Made by a program: the position numbers and the translations under genes
From: Paracoccus sp. TOH
GTDB taxonomy: Bacteria > Pseudomonadota > Alphaproteobacteria > Rhodobacterales > Rhodobacteraceae
DNA length: 64,000 nucleotides
NCBI RefSeq assembly: GCF_030388245.1
Contig: NZ_CP098361.1
Coordinates: 681,001 to 745,000 of the forward strand
Direction of reading: 5' to 3'
Part shown: one piece after another, positions 54,146 to 63,430 of the stretch
Numbering within the stretch: position 1 is the stretch's first letter
How the letters are laid out: the number at the start of each line of letters is the position of its first letter
Notes under the pieces: model-generated
What the model was told of the DNA's origin: nothing
The model's database searches: none
What the model saw: the letters and a program-made list of their open reading frames with translations, nothing else

Positions 54146-54656
54146 TCGCGATCCACGCTCAAACTGAACGAAAGCGGCTGGACAGATCTGTCCGCTGCGC
54201 TGAAAAACGCCGCCCCTGGGCAAGGAAACAGCGGCTTCGCGGTCTGATCCGTCCAGATCCAGCAGTCTGCGCGACCGCAGGTGCCGCTTGCGGCAGAAAA
54301 TCCTTGTCTAGCGCTCGGATACAGGCGATCTTCACCTCAAACGACACGCCACTTGGGGAATGCAGGCTAACGCTATAAGTTTTGCGTTTGCCGCGAATGT
54401 CCAGAGAGTGGACTGCAACCGCAGCATTCACGCGGAGCACTCAATGTCGACTGTGGGCCGGGCGTGCCATGTCGCTCTGCCAGGATGGTCACACGGCCTG
54501 CCGCACCGCCGCATGACCGCATCGAGCCCAAACCAGCCGCCCCGGCTCAGAGTTTTTAGCATTCGCAGCATTCTTATCCGTGGCGACATAGAACAGATTG
54601 GGTCGAGCATCCGGTAACCTCGCCACAATGCTCCTGTCTTGCGAACCGGCCCTCCG
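54146..54656. other. Gap between IS1380 transposase and MFS remnant
   Basis: No supported gene is present in these 511 bp. The first part should hold the right end of the IS1380 element. Minus-strand frames here (for example CSMSPRIRMLRMLKTLSRGG near 54560) lack recognisable features. Confidence 0.4.
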
Positions 54657-55190
54657 CTATAGGAATTCTGCGCTGCGCCGCTCCCGCATCAAGTCCACAT
54701 GGATCAAGAATGCCATCGAGAACGGGACGATGGCCGTTGCGGCGAGAAGGACCATCGTCGTTTCGGCGCCGACCTTGTCAATGAGCAATGCCCCAAGCGT
54801 CGGGGCGGCAGCGCCAGCCAACAGCATCGGGCGAGCCAAGCGTCCCATTAGAGCGCCATAGTGCTCCGGACCGTAGAGCGCGAGCGGAAGAGCACCGCGC
54901 GCGATGGACCAAAGGCCATTTCCGGCCCCGTATGCGACGAGAGCGGCGGCAGCTGGAAATCCCATCTGCAGCCCCAGGAAGCCGACGAAAACGAGCATGG
55001 TCGCTGCAAGCATGGTCCATATCGGGTGATGTCGGCCCCCTCCCATCATTTCGACGACGCGGGCACCGACTTGGGATGGCCCGATCAAAGTACCGACCGC
55101 GATCGCTGCAGCCGTGGTGTAGCCCCCGGCGGTCAGGATCGTCACCATGTGAATGGACCAGATGGTCGCAAGAAGAGTCAGCGCTGAAGT
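54657..55190 (-). pseudogene. Major facilitator superfamily transporter, C-terminal fragment
   Basis: About 175 codons encode six hydrophobic helices with SIHMVTILTAGGYTTAAAIA, GPSQVGARVVEM and GAGNGLWSIARGALPLALYG, a typical C-terminal half of an MFS transporter. The other six helices are absent. The homology stops at about 55190, where a plus-strand TPR fragment begins, so two truncated genes were joined tail-to-tail. The substrate is unknown. Confidence 0.7.
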
Positions 55191-55191
55191 C

Positions 55192-55432
55192 CCTGAACTC
55201 GCTCGTCGCGTTCGCAATGCGCCAAAGGGACCAATCCGAAGCAGTCACCTGGGCAAACCTTGCGGCCGATCTCGACTATAAATACCCGGATGAATGGCTT
55301 ATGGTGTCGAAAATGCTGCAACGGGTAGGCGAGATGGCTAAAGCTACAGAGGCTATACGGCGCGGAATCTCATTAGCCCCCAATAGCGCTTTGCTAAAAA
55401 AAGAGCTGGAAAAGCTTACATCTGTCGATTGA
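55192..55432 (+). pseudogene. TPR-like protein, C-terminal fragment
   Basis: The plus-strand frame reads LNSLVAFAMRQRDQSEAVTW, then ATEAIRRGISLAPNSALLKK and ends TSVD. The helix-pair spacing is that of a tetratricopeptide repeat. It has no start of its own. The repeat type resembles the N-terminal regions of the two glycosyltransferases nearby, so it may come from a third gene of that kind. Confidence 0.55.
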
Positions 55433-55817
55433 GCTTTTCAAGCTGAAGCAGTTAGTTTTGAATTTGTCGAGAGGAGATTGGGCAGAAATAGGCAGCGTTT
55501 GGCGGGGAGCCTGGCTCATGGTTGAAGCTAAGATGTCGCTATAGGAAAGTAAACTCGAGGAGAAAAAGTTGGGGAGATGGCGGCGATCAACGAGCTGACT
55601 ATACCTTCTTGAGAGCTAAGGAATGAATTGCGCATTTCCGTTTCCTCACCAAAGCCGTGTTTGGGATGAGCGGGAATACGCTCGCAAAGGCGAATGTCCT
55701 TGCAGAATACCGGCGTTGCTGTTAATAATTCTTCGGTGGCTGGTCATGCAATCGCTCGGGCGGCAGTTGCTGGAAAGCCAGTCATTTGAAATATATCCTG
55801 AATGATAAGGGGAATCA
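55433..55817. other. Gap without recognisable genes
   Basis: I see no supported gene in these 385 bp. The sequence is A+T-richer than average. The promoter of the small gene at 55818 should lie in its second half. Confidence 0.4.
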
Positions 55818-56045
55818 ATGGCAATAGCAGATGCAGCCAGCATTCAAGACCTCATGCAACTCGCCGCTTTTGGAGGGGGATTTTCCCTCGATGCGGAAAT
55901 TGTCAATTTTGAAGACTTGAAGCGTTTGGCAGTAAGCGCCGCAAAGGGAAACGCACGATTGGAGATTCGGAATGCATCAGCGCTTGCATTTGATGAGTTG
56001 AAGACGATTGCAGCCTTCGGGAAAGGCTGTATTTTCTTTTCATAA
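55818..56045 (+). CDS. Small hypothetical protein
   Basis: This is a 75-residue protein preceded by a good ribosome-binding site (AAGGGGAATCA). The sequence is Ala-rich and amphipathic, with a weak internal repeat of AAFG..FSLDAE and SALAFDELKTIAAFGKG, suggesting two similar beta-alpha units. There are no membrane segments or cysteines apart from one near the end (KGCIFF). I do not recognise the family. Its location between surface-polysaccharide genes is the only clue. Confidence 0.6.
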   Translation: MAIADAASIQDLMQLAAFGGGFSLDAEIVNFEDLKRLAVSAAKGNARLEIRNASALAFDELKTIAAFGKGCIFFS

Positions 56046-56259
56046 AGTTCCAGCAGCTTGGGCGGGATGACTTTCGTATCATGATCCTTGGATCTCGGAC
56101 CAGTCAGGTTCCTTAGGCATCGTAATCGGATACGATAGCGCGGTTGGGTGTCTCGACAAGCCCTTTATCAGTAAATCTTAACTAACCGATTATGCGGCGC
56201 GCGATAGTTTTGTTTTAAAATATCGCGCGCCAACCTTGGGAAGCTCTTTTAGTTGGAAA

Positions 56260-58155
56260 TTAGCTGCGCAGTAATCGGCCGAAACTGGCCTGCATACGCC
56301 GAGCGGAGAATTGACTTCGGACGAACTTTTTCCCACATTTCCTTGCAGCACCGCGCCATTCGGAGTCACTTAGGACTTTCAGGACAACGTTGGCCAGTGC
56401 TTCGGCTGATTGCTCGTGGACCAAATGGCCTGTAACTCCGTCGATCATCGTCTCCCGGCAACCTCCTACATCGAAAGCTATTGGAATTACCCCTGCAGCC
56501 TGCGCTTCCAACAAAACATTAGGAAGCCCTTCCGAGCGGGAAGACAAGACAAATATATCTAGAAGCGGCAATCGTCGATAAAGATCGTTTATATGCCCTG
56601 TGAAATGAACCCGATCTTTGAGCCCAAGTTCCCGGCATTGCAACTGTGCCGCGTCAAGAAGTGCCCCTTCACCAAAAAGAACAAAATGGACATCTTGTCG
56701 TTCTCTTCCTACCTGCTGAGCCATCCGAAGCCAAAGATCCGGGCGTTTGACTTCTTCGAAGCGAAAAGCCGCGCCTACAACCAATGATGCCTGAGGAATA
56801 CCTAGCTCCGTTTTGAATGCCCTAATGAACGGCTTATCCGGTTTCATGAGCTGTCGCAAATCGAGACCGTTTCGAACGACTTCAATCTTACCTAATTGGG
56901 CACCTGTCCAATCGATGTAGTCATCGGACACGGTTTGGCTGACCGCAATGATTCGGACCTCTTCCCGCTTCAGAAGTGCATGATATGCTGCCGCCCATCC
57001 TTCTATTCCTAGGTTTGCATAGACGCTTGACGGGCGCTGATTATGGCAATGGAGAACGATATTTGGAACCCCGGCGATGACCGCTGCGAAGCCGCCGGCT
57101 AAATTGGCCATGTCTAGTGTCAGGTATAATGTGCGAGGTCGGCGTTCGATCAGGAAATCATGGATAGCTTGTGATTTTCGAGATAGGTTCGGAGGCAGCC
57201 ATTTAAAGGGTTCCCGGAGGTCGCTACTTAGATCGAGTACCTGTATATCCTTCGTAGAAAGGCCCGTTGTCGGCAAATAGAATAAGGGATCACGTCCGGA
57301 CGCATTGGAAACTTCATATATCGCCATTTCGACTGATCTACCCTTGGTGAGCAAACCATTACAAATCGTAGCAGCGATCCGTTCGGCTCCTCCGCCCGCC
57401 AAAGATGGCACGATCATGACGACGCCTGCTCGTTTTTCTTTGCGGGAAGCGGGGCATGAGTCAAGAACATGTCGAAATACGGATCCCGGGCTTTGCAGCG
57501 TTTCGCGCTGTTCTGAATCCTGTCGGGAAGACATAGGGATCGAGCAAGCCTGAAAGAACGATTGGACGGTTTCAAAGGCATCTCTTGCCTTTTTATCGTG
57601 AGGGTAATCATGCAGTGCTAAAATAGCAGAGATACGCTCACCCCAAGACCCGCTGCGGTAGGCTAGCAGACCTAGTTCAATCGTTCTTCTTATGTCCTGT
57701 GGATGACTCTCGACGTACTGTTCAAGAACTTTATATGCATCGTTCCACCGTCGTTCTTTTTTTGCTCGATACACCTCTGCCAGAAGCGACGACGCACCTT
57801 TTACGAGTTTTTGATTTCTTCTGGCCTCAAGTGCATGCGGCGCGCGCGCGATTTCAAATGTGCTATCGAGCACCATTTCGGCTCTAATTAAGATTTTGTA
57901 ATTTATATCAACCCCGGCCTCGGCCATCTTCAGTGCAGAAATGGCGGCGCGACGCCTGACCTCTGGGTCGACGCCTTCCGATAGAAGCTTATTGTAGAAG
58001 AACTGATGAGCCGGAAAAAAAGGAGCCGCGCGCAGTGCGTATTCTTCAGCTTGGTGAGTGTTTTTTAGCCTTAACTGTTCATACCTAGCGCGCGCCTCTG
58101 CATAGCGAAGGGATGCAAAGCATGAATTGTCTAGATCTGATTTATTTTTGGACAT
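56260..58155 (-). CDS. Family 4-type glycosyltransferase with N-terminal TPR-like region (paralogue)
   Basis: This is a 631-residue protein from the ATG at 58155 (MSKNKSDLDNS). A TTG at 58188 would add 11 codons. The N-terminal 220 residues are helical and repeat-like (YALRAAPFFPAHQFFYNKLL). The C-terminal part is a GT-B fold, with VPSLAGGGAERIAATI, HNQRPSSVY, VVRNGLDLRQL and EX7E in SSRSEGLPNVLLEAQAAGV. It is clearly related to the protein at 47935-49977, and the two point toward each other across the group. The base composition is more A+T-rich than in the first copy, so the two may have separate histories. It probably adds a sugar to the same or a similar surface polymer. Confidence 0.86.
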   Translation of the reverse strand: MSKNKSDLDNSCFASLRYAEARARYEQLRLKNTHQAEEYALRAAPFFPAHQFFYNKLLSEGVDPEVRRRAAISALKMAEAGVDINYKILIRAEMVLDSTFEIARAPHALEARRNQKLVKGASSLLAEVYRAKKERRWNDAYKVLEQYVESHPQDIRRTIELGLLAYRSGSWGERISAILALHDYPHDKKARDAFETVQSFFQACSIPMSSRQDSEQRETLQSPGSVFRHVLDSCPASRKEKRAGVVMIVPSLAGGGAERIAATICNGLLTKGRSVEMAIYEVSNASGRDPLFYLPTTGLSTKDIQVLDLSSDLREPFKWLPPNLSRKSQAIHDFLIERRPRTLYLTLDMANLAGGFAAVIAGVPNIVLHCHNQRPSSVYANLGIEGWAAAYHALLKREEVRIIAVSQTVSDDYIDWTGAQLGKIEVVRNGLDLRQLMKPDKPFIRAFKTELGIPQASLVVGAAFRFEEVKRPDLWLRMAQQVGRERQDVHFVLFGEGALLDAAQLQCRELGLKDRVHFTGHINDLYRRLPLLDIFVLSSRSEGLPNVLLEAQAAGVIPIAFDVGGCRETMIDGVTGHLVHEQSAEALANVVLKVLSDSEWRGAARKCGKKFVRSQFSARRMQASFGRLLRS

Positions 58156-58188
58156 AGGCAGGCCAGGGGGCAGGAGCTCAGTAGTCAA

Positions 58189-58723
58189 TCGGTTTCTAAT
58201 TCTGTGAGATTTTAAGGCCGTAAGGCTTTGGCCCGTCTAAGCGAAGATTTGATACAGTTATCCTTTGGAGCTGCACGGCAAAGACTCTCTTTCTATAAAA
58301 ATGAAAAGTTCGCTTTCTAGAATAGTTAGTGTAAGCGCTACTGGGGCTGACGTTATTGGTGGAGATGGAGTCTGGCTGGCGGCGACTAATGTTCGGTGAT
58401 AAGCTGCAGAGCTATTTTTCTGCGCTGTTAGAAGGATTTTTTTGCTCATCGTTGGATAGGTCACAGATAAAGAACGGCAGATACATGTAGCGCGTTGAAT
58501 AAATTGAACGGTCATTTTGATCATCAACAGCTTCTTCTTCTCGACTCGGGCCAATGTAGATGATCCCTCATTGATTGTATAGCGAGATGTATCGGTTGAG
58601 AAGCCCTAGTGGTGCGAAGGCTGGCCGCACGTTTTCGCATGCATTAGCGGGTTGCTGAAAATGATCGCGTCGCCGGAATTTTTCCCTTATGTGTCCATTG
58701 CGACTTTCGGCCGGCGCCCGCGC
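58189..58723. other. A+T-rich gap
   Basis: No supported gene is present in these 535 bp. A 98-codon minus-strand frame at 58258-58554 has an unusual composition and no ribosome-binding site or known pattern. The promoter of the glycosyltransferase gene should be within the first 100 bp. Confidence 0.45.
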
Positions 58724-58897
58724 CTAGGTGTTCAGTCCCGGCATCTGATGGATCGGATTGACGATGAAACTGTCGGGCTCTGAAGTCCAGACCTTGCAGA
58801 TGTATTCGTAGGGCGTGAGGCCGTTGAGGGTCTTGAGCCTTCGGGCGAAGTTGTAGGCCGCGACGAAGTCGGCGAGATGGCGGTGCAGTCGTGGCTG
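58724..58897 (-). pseudogene. IS481-family transposase, C-terminal remnant
   Basis: The minus-strand frame reads RLHRHLADFVAAYNFARRLK, then TLNGLTPYEYICKVWTSEPD and ends PIHQMPGLNT, the well-conserved end of IS481 transposases. It is cut at 58897 exactly where an IS3-family end (TGGACTG) begins, so that IS3 element inserted into or beside it. Confidence 0.82.
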
Positions 58898-59590
58898 TGG
58901 ACTGCCCCCACCGAGTGGTCCGGGTTGATTGTTAGTGCATTGTCGGCCGCTGGTCTATTGGGATGACGGCTTCCGGTGCGGGTGGGCGGTATCCCAGGGA
59001 GCTGTGCGGCCTGACAGTGTTGTAGTGGCGGCGCCATCGCTCGATGAGGATCTGGGCCTCCCTGAGCGAATAGAAGACTTCTGCATCCAGGAGTTCGTCG
59101 CGGAATCGAGCGTTGAAGCTCTCGCAATACCCGTTCTCCCAGGGTGAACCCGGCTCGATGAACGCGGTCTTGGCACCAACTGCGCCGATCCAGCCCTGCA
59201 CCTTCTTGGCAATGAATTCCGCGCCATTGTCGGACCTTATGAACGCAGGCGGGCCACGCAAGATGAACAGATCCGTCAGGGCGTCGATTACGTCGGTGGA
59301 ATTGAGCCTGCGGTTTACACGGATCACCAGCGCCTCCTTCGTGAATTCGTCGATGATATTGAGCGTCCGAAACAGCCGTCCGTCATGTGTCCGGTCCTGA
59401 ACGAAATCATAGGACCAGACGTGGTTCGGGTGCTCCGGCCGGAGACGGACGCAGGACCCGTCGTTCAACCAGAGCCGACCCTTCTTTGCCTGCTTTTGCG
59501 GGACCTTTGTAAGCGGCAAGGAGACCCCGTGGGTTAGCGGCGTTGCCGGTCCGGGATAGGCTGGTGGCGTTGGTCTGACGCCGGGGTTCC

Positions 59591-59962
59591 ATGTCTACGA
59601 CTAGTTCTACGCCTATGCCTGCGACTGGTAGCTTACAGTTGGTCGAGGCTGTGATCGAGCGTTTCGACGGAGCTCCGGTTGGGGAGCGCCGCCGGTGGTC
59701 GGATGAGTTCAAGGCCCAAGCCGTCGCGGCGGCGCTGGAGCCAGGTGTGAATGTTTCGGCGTTGGCGCGCCGCCTGGGGATTTCGCCGCCGCAGCTGTTC
59801 GGATGGCGTAAGGCCTTCCTGAAGAAGCAGAACGCAGACGCCCCGGCGGGTGCGCCAGCGCCCGTGGTGGAGATCGTGGTGGGCGAGGTGATGATCCGCG
59901 TCGGCCCGGACCTCAGCGAGGCTGCGTTGCGCCGGATCCTTCGTGCGGTGCGCTCGGCATGA
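59591..59962 (+). CDS. tnpA: IS66 TnpA, second copy
   Basis: This 123-residue protein has the same predicted sequence as that at 42317-42688, including the HTH VSALARRLGISPPQLFGWRK. It overlaps tnpB by 4 bp. Confidence 0.9.
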   Translation: MSTTSSTPMPATGSLQLVEAVIERFDGAPVGERRRWSDEFKAQAVAAALEPGVNVSALARRLGISPPQLFGWRKAFLKKQNADAPAGAPAPVVEIVVGEVMIRVGPDLSEAALRRILRAVRSA

Positions 59963-60303
59963 TGCCGTCGGGTGTGAAGGTCTATCTGGCCAGCCAGCCG
60001 GTAGACTTCCGCAAGGGGCCTGACAGCCTGCTGTCGCTGGTGCGCGATGCTGGCAGTGACCCGTTCAGCGGGGCGCTTTACGTGTTCCGGGCGAAGCGGG
60101 CTGACCGGATCAAGATTGTCTGGTGGGATGGCAGCGGGATCTGCCTCTTTGCCAAGCGGCTCGAGAAATCCTCGTTCTGCTGGCCGCGGATCGGGCCTGT
60201 CCGGGTGCAACTCAACCATGCCCAGCTCATGGCGTTGCTCGACGGTTTGGATTGGAAACGGGTTCGCCCCGTAGTGGTAAAAGCGCCTGTATTTGCTGGA
60301 TAA
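59959..60303 (+). CDS. tnpB: IS66 TnpB, second copy
   Basis: This 114-residue protein has the same predicted sequence as that at 42685-43029, with VKVYLASQPVDFRKGPDSL. It lies 85 bp ahead of tnpC. Confidence 0.92.
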   Translation: MMPSGVKVYLASQPVDFRKGPDSLLSLVRDAGSDPFSGALYVFRAKRADRIKIVWWDGSGICLFAKRLEKSSFCWPRIGPVRVQLNHAQLMALLDGLDWKRVRPVVVKAPVFAG

Positions 60304-60388
60304 CCAGCCTGCGGCAAAGTGAATCACCCCAGCCCGGAATGTCGATCGCCTGAGGCATGGCGCGGCGGGCCGTGCTATCCTGTGCGGC

Positions 60389-61978
60389 ATGCGCACCGAT
60401 GATCTTTCCCTGCCCGATGACATGGACCTGCTCAAGGCCATGGTCCGCGCCATGGCGGAGAAGACGGCCGTGCTGGAGGACGAGAATGCTGCCCTGAAGG
60501 CGCGCAGCCTTGATGCCGACGCGCGGATCAAGCGGCTGATGCAGATCCTGAAGGCCTATGACCGGGCTCGGTTCGGGCGGCGCTCCGAGAAGCTTGGCAC
60601 CGCTGGGGCTGGTGCTGACGAAGAGGCGCAGCAGGCCTTCGTCTTCGAGGAGATCGAGACCGGCATCGCGGCGCTGAAGGCGCAGACAGGCCAAGGCCGG
60701 GCCCCGGGCGAGAAGCGGGCTCCGCGGCCGCGCAAGGGCTTCCCGCCCCATCTCGAGCGGGTCGAGGTGGTGATCGAGCCCGAGGACCTGCCGGAACACG
60801 CGGGCAAGCAGAAGGTGCTGATCGGGGAAGACATCTCCGAGCGGCTGGACGTCATCCCGGCGAAGTTCCGTGTCATCGTGACCCGCCGCCCGAAATACGC
60901 GCTCAAGGGCTGGGACGGTGTCATCCAGGCGCTTGCGCCGGCCCACATCATCGAAAGCGGCCTGCCGACCGAGGCGCTGCTGGCCCAGATCGCGGTCTCC
61001 AAATATGCCGACGGCCTGCCGCTGTTCCGGCAGGAGGGGATTTATGCCCGTGACGGCGTAGAAATCGACCGGCGGCTGATGGCGCAATGGATGGGCCGGG
61101 TCGGCTTCGAGTTGGAGATCCTCGCCGCGCATGTGCTGGGCGAGATCCTGAAGGGACCGCGCGTCTTCGCCGATGAGACCAGCCTGCCGACCCTCGCGCC
61201 CGGCACCGGCGCTGTGAAGAAGGCCTGGCTCTGGGCCTATGCCCGCGACGACAGCACCTTCGGCGGCAGCGGGCCGCCCATGGTGGCCTATCGCTTCGAG
61301 GACAGCCGATCCGGAGAATGCGTTCGTCGGCATCTCGGCGGGTATGGCGGCATTCTTCAGGTCGACGGCTATGCCGCCTACAATCAGCTCGTCCGCAAGG
61401 ACGGGGGCAATGATGGCCCGCGCCTCGCTGGATGTTGGGCCCATAGCCGGCGGCGCTTCTTTGAGCTCCACACCGCGGGGGACAGCCAGGTCGCCACCAC
61501 CACGGTCGAGCGCATGGCCGATCTGTGGAAACTCGAAGCCGAGGTGCGCGGCCAGAGCCCCGAGGCCCGCGCCGCCGCGCGACAGGCCATCTCCGCGCCC
61601 ATCGTCGCCGAGCTGTTCGCCCTCTGGCAACAGACCCTGCCGCGCATCTCGGGCAAATCGAAGCTGGCCGAAGCCATCCGCTACGCCAGCGCCCGGTGCG
61701 ACATTTTCGAGCGCTTCCTGACCGACGGCCTGATCGAACTCGACTCCAACATCGTCGAGCGCGCCATCCGGCCCCAGACCATCACCCGCAAGAACAGCCT
61801 CTTCGCCGGATCGGACGGCGGCGGCCGCACATGGGCCACCATCGCCACCCTCCTGCAGACCTGCAAAATGAACAACGTGGACCCCGCAGCCTGGCTGACA
61901 CAGACCCTCGAGCGCATCGCCAACCAATGGCCAAGCGCCGAAATCGACGCCCTCATGCCCTGGAACTACACGCCCTGA
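60389..61978 (+). CDS. tnpC: IS66 TnpC transposase, second copy
   Basis: This 529-residue protein has the same predicted sequence as that at 43115-44704. The DDE residues are present and no frameshift is visible, so this copy, which still has its target duplication, is probably active. Confidence 0.93.
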   Translation: MRTDDLSLPDDMDLLKAMVRAMAEKTAVLEDENAALKARSLDADARIKRLMQILKAYDRARFGRRSEKLGTAGAGADEEAQQAFVFEEIETGIAALKAQTGQGRAPGEKRAPRPRKGFPPHLERVEVVIEPEDLPEHAGKQKVLIGEDISERLDVIPAKFRVIVTRRPKYALKGWDGVIQALAPAHIIESGLPTEALLAQIAVSKYADGLPLFRQEGIYARDGVEIDRRLMAQWMGRVGFELEILAAHVLGEILKGPRVFADETSLPTLAPGTGAVKKAWLWAYARDDSTFGGSGPPMVAYRFEDSRSGECVRRHLGGYGGILQVDGYAAYNQLVRKDGGNDGPRLAGCWAHSRRRFFELHTAGDSQVATTTVERMADLWKLEAEVRGQSPEARAAARQAISAPIVAELFALWQQTLPRISGKSKLAEAIRYASARCDIFERFLTDGLIELDSNIVERAIRPQTITRKNSLFAGSDGGGRTWATIATLLQTCKMNNVDPAAWLTQTLERIANQWPSAEIDALMPWNYTP

Positions 61979-62232
61979 ACGGCATCAGCTTCCCGCTTAC
62001 GGACCTTCAGCCCTTCACGCCGCCATATCCGTTCCACGCGTTTATGATTTACATGCCAACCGGCGTTGTTCAGCAATCCGGTGATCATCCGATAGCCATA
62101 TCGCCCGTAGGTGCGAGCGAGCGTGATGATGTCTTCCGTCAGCCGGTCGCGCAGGCGGCCTTTGCGCTGCCGGGGCGGAAGCACACTGACCAAGGAAAAG
62201 CGATAGTGTGCGCATGGCATGAGGCAGATTAG

Positions 62233-62264
62233 CTTATAGACAGTTACAATTTTTTGTCTATAAG
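62233..62264. repeat. Inverted repeat downstream of the nucleotidyltransferase gene
   Basis: CTTATAGACA (62233-62242) and TGTCTATAAG (62255-62264) are perfect 10-bp complements with a 12-bp A/T-rich spacer. They lie 12 bp beyond the nucleotidyltransferase gene's stop. Almost the same repeat lies upstream of that gene at 63353-63385. Confidence 0.8.
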
Positions 62265-62275
62265 CAAGGTTTGGC

Positions 62276-63334
62276 TCAACTTAGCTGGAGCTTCATCCGC
62301 TCTTGCATCGCCTTGATCACCGGTTTTTTCAGCATGGCAACCCCTTCAAGAAGCTTGCTCCTCCAGTTCGGTCCCCGGTCCATCGCCTCGGTCCAGACCG
62401 CCTCCAGCTCATAAGGGCGATCCTCCAGCAACACCTCGAGGAGGGCCTCCGCCTGGCGGATGTCCTTCCGGGCCTTCGCCTGACTCTCGGCCGTCTCGAT
62501 CCTCATCCGGGAAACGATCAGCTTGTGGACCGCGTAGCGCTCCGGCGCCGGCACATTGATCGGCACGCCCAGCCCGTATAGGGCGACCGCGTTGATCTCG
62601 CCGTAGATCAGGAAGTCGAGGTATCGCAGAAGTTGGGCATCGCTCTTCATTGCTTTCAACTCAGTAATGCTTCCGCGCTCTGGCCCGCGCAGCGGGCACA
62701 GAAGATCGACGGCGAACTCCTCCTGATTTCCCACCCGGATGGCGTATCGCAGCGTTCGCCTCCCATCCATCGGCGATGGTATCGCCCTGAACCGCTCATC
62801 TGCTCTCTGGAGGGTAGTGAGGAGATCCTGCTCGATGGCATCGTCGACCGCCAGCGAAATCGAGTGGAATTGCGCTATGTCAAGGTCCCCGGTCTGGCCT
62901 GCCGTGTTGTCGAAACGCACCCCCAGCATAGGCGAATAGGTCTGAAATGCCGCCGATCCCACGACGACGGCCCTCAGCCGGAAGGCCCCGGCCTCTGCCA
63001 ACGTCGACATGATTTTTCCAGAGAGCGGATCCGGACCGGGCAGCCGGGCCGCACGCAGGGATCGGATCATGGCAAGGCGCTCGCCGCGCACGGCTTTCAG
63101 ATCGTGATGCTGATGCAATCGGGCCTGAACCTCGGAACTGTCCGGCCCCAAGTAGAGGTCTTTCTTCCTGACGCCATTCACCATGGGCATCTTCAGATAC
63201 CAGAACTCCCGGCCTCCGATCGTCTGCCGGTAGGGCGCGCCCCCGGCTTCGATCAGTTCCGCGTAAGACCCTGACCAGCTGCGATCGACCATGTCGGCGT
63301 AGAGCGTCTGCAAGGAAACGGGTAGACGGTCCAT
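62276..63334 (-). CDS. GSU2403-type nucleotidyltransferase-fold protein
   Basis: This is a 352-residue protein from the ATG at 63334, preceded by AGGAGGTGCCT. The N-terminal 100 residues carry GGREFWYLKMPMVNGVRKKD and YLGPDS, a pattern of the GSU2403 group. The nucleotidyltransferase-like core has VVVGSAAFQTYSPMLGVRF and the metal-binding pair in TGDLDIAQF (DxD), with a further Asp in FAVDLLCP. Related proteins are DUF-level, and some act as MNT-like or AbiEii-like toxins. No HEPN or antitoxin partner is visible, although a 51-codon frame lies upstream. Matching palindromes on both sides suggest local control or a mobile unit. Confidence 0.75.
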   Translation of the reverse strand: MDRLPVSLQTLYADMVDRSWSGSYAELIEAGGAPYRQTIGGREFWYLKMPMVNGVRKKDLYLGPDSSEVQARLHQHHDLKAVRGERLAMIRSLRAARLPGPDPLSGKIMSTLAEAGAFRLRAVVVGSAAFQTYSPMLGVRFDNTAGQTGDLDIAQFHSISLAVDDAIEQDLLTTLQRADERFRAIPSPMDGRRTLRYAIRVGNQEEFAVDLLCPLRGPERGSITELKAMKSDAQLLRYLDFLIYGEINAVALYGLGVPINVPAPERYAVHKLIVSRMRIETAESQAKARKDIRQAEALLEVLLEDRPYELEAVWTEAMDRGPNWRSKLLEGVAMLKKPVIKAMQERMKLQLS

Positions 63335-63352
63335 AGGCACCTCCTGAAAGCC

Positions 63353-63385
63353 CTTGTAGACATAAATTTATTAATTGTCTATAAG
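63353..63385. promoter_or_regulatory. Operator-like inverted repeat upstream of the nucleotidyltransferase gene
   Basis: CTTGTAGACA (63353-63362) and TGTCTATAAG (63376-63385) form a 10-bp inverted repeat with one G-T mismatch and a 13-bp A/T-rich spacer. The repeat ends 18 bp before the gene's ATG. It nearly copies the repeat at 62233-62264. Confidence 0.6.
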
Positions 63386-63430
63386 CGTCCAGAGCGGTCC
63401 TATCGTTTTTCCGTTGGAACCAACCGATTA

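Larger units (their letters stand above)
59509..62000 (+). mobile_element. IS66-family insertion sequence, copy 2 (2,492 bp)
   Basis: It has the same length, ends and predicted proteins as copy 1 at 42235-44726. Unlike copy 1 it is flanked by a near-perfect 8-bp duplication (GGACCTTT/GGACCTTC), so it inserted here directly. The two copies are in the same orientation, 17,274 bp apart. Confidence 0.94.
58898..62215 (-). mobile_element. IS3-family element, truncated and interrupted by IS66
   Basis: One end, TGGACTGCCCCCACC, is at 58898. The other end and orfA are missing beyond about 62215. The IS66 copy at 59509-62000 sits inside orfB. Confidence 0.85.
58932..62215 (-). pseudogene. IS3-family OrfB transposase, interrupted by IS66
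   Basis: The upstream part (62215 to 62001) reads GRLRDRLTEDIITLARTYGR, then HVNHKRVERIWRREGLKV. After IS66 the frame continues (59508 to 58932) with PQKQAKKGRLWLNDGSC, VWSYDFVQDRTHDGR, IIDEFTKEALVI, RSDNGAEFIAKK and WENGYCESFNARFRDEL, giving the complete rve core with its DDE residues. GGACCTTT (59501-59508) and GGACCTTC (62001-62008) are the 8-bp duplication, with one mismatch. The 5' part of orfB and all of orfA are lost. Confidence 0.9.

Noticed and set aside
58258..58554. 98-codon minus-strand gene
   Set aside because: It has an unusual composition, no ribosome-binding site and no recognisable pattern, and lies in an A+T-rich gap.
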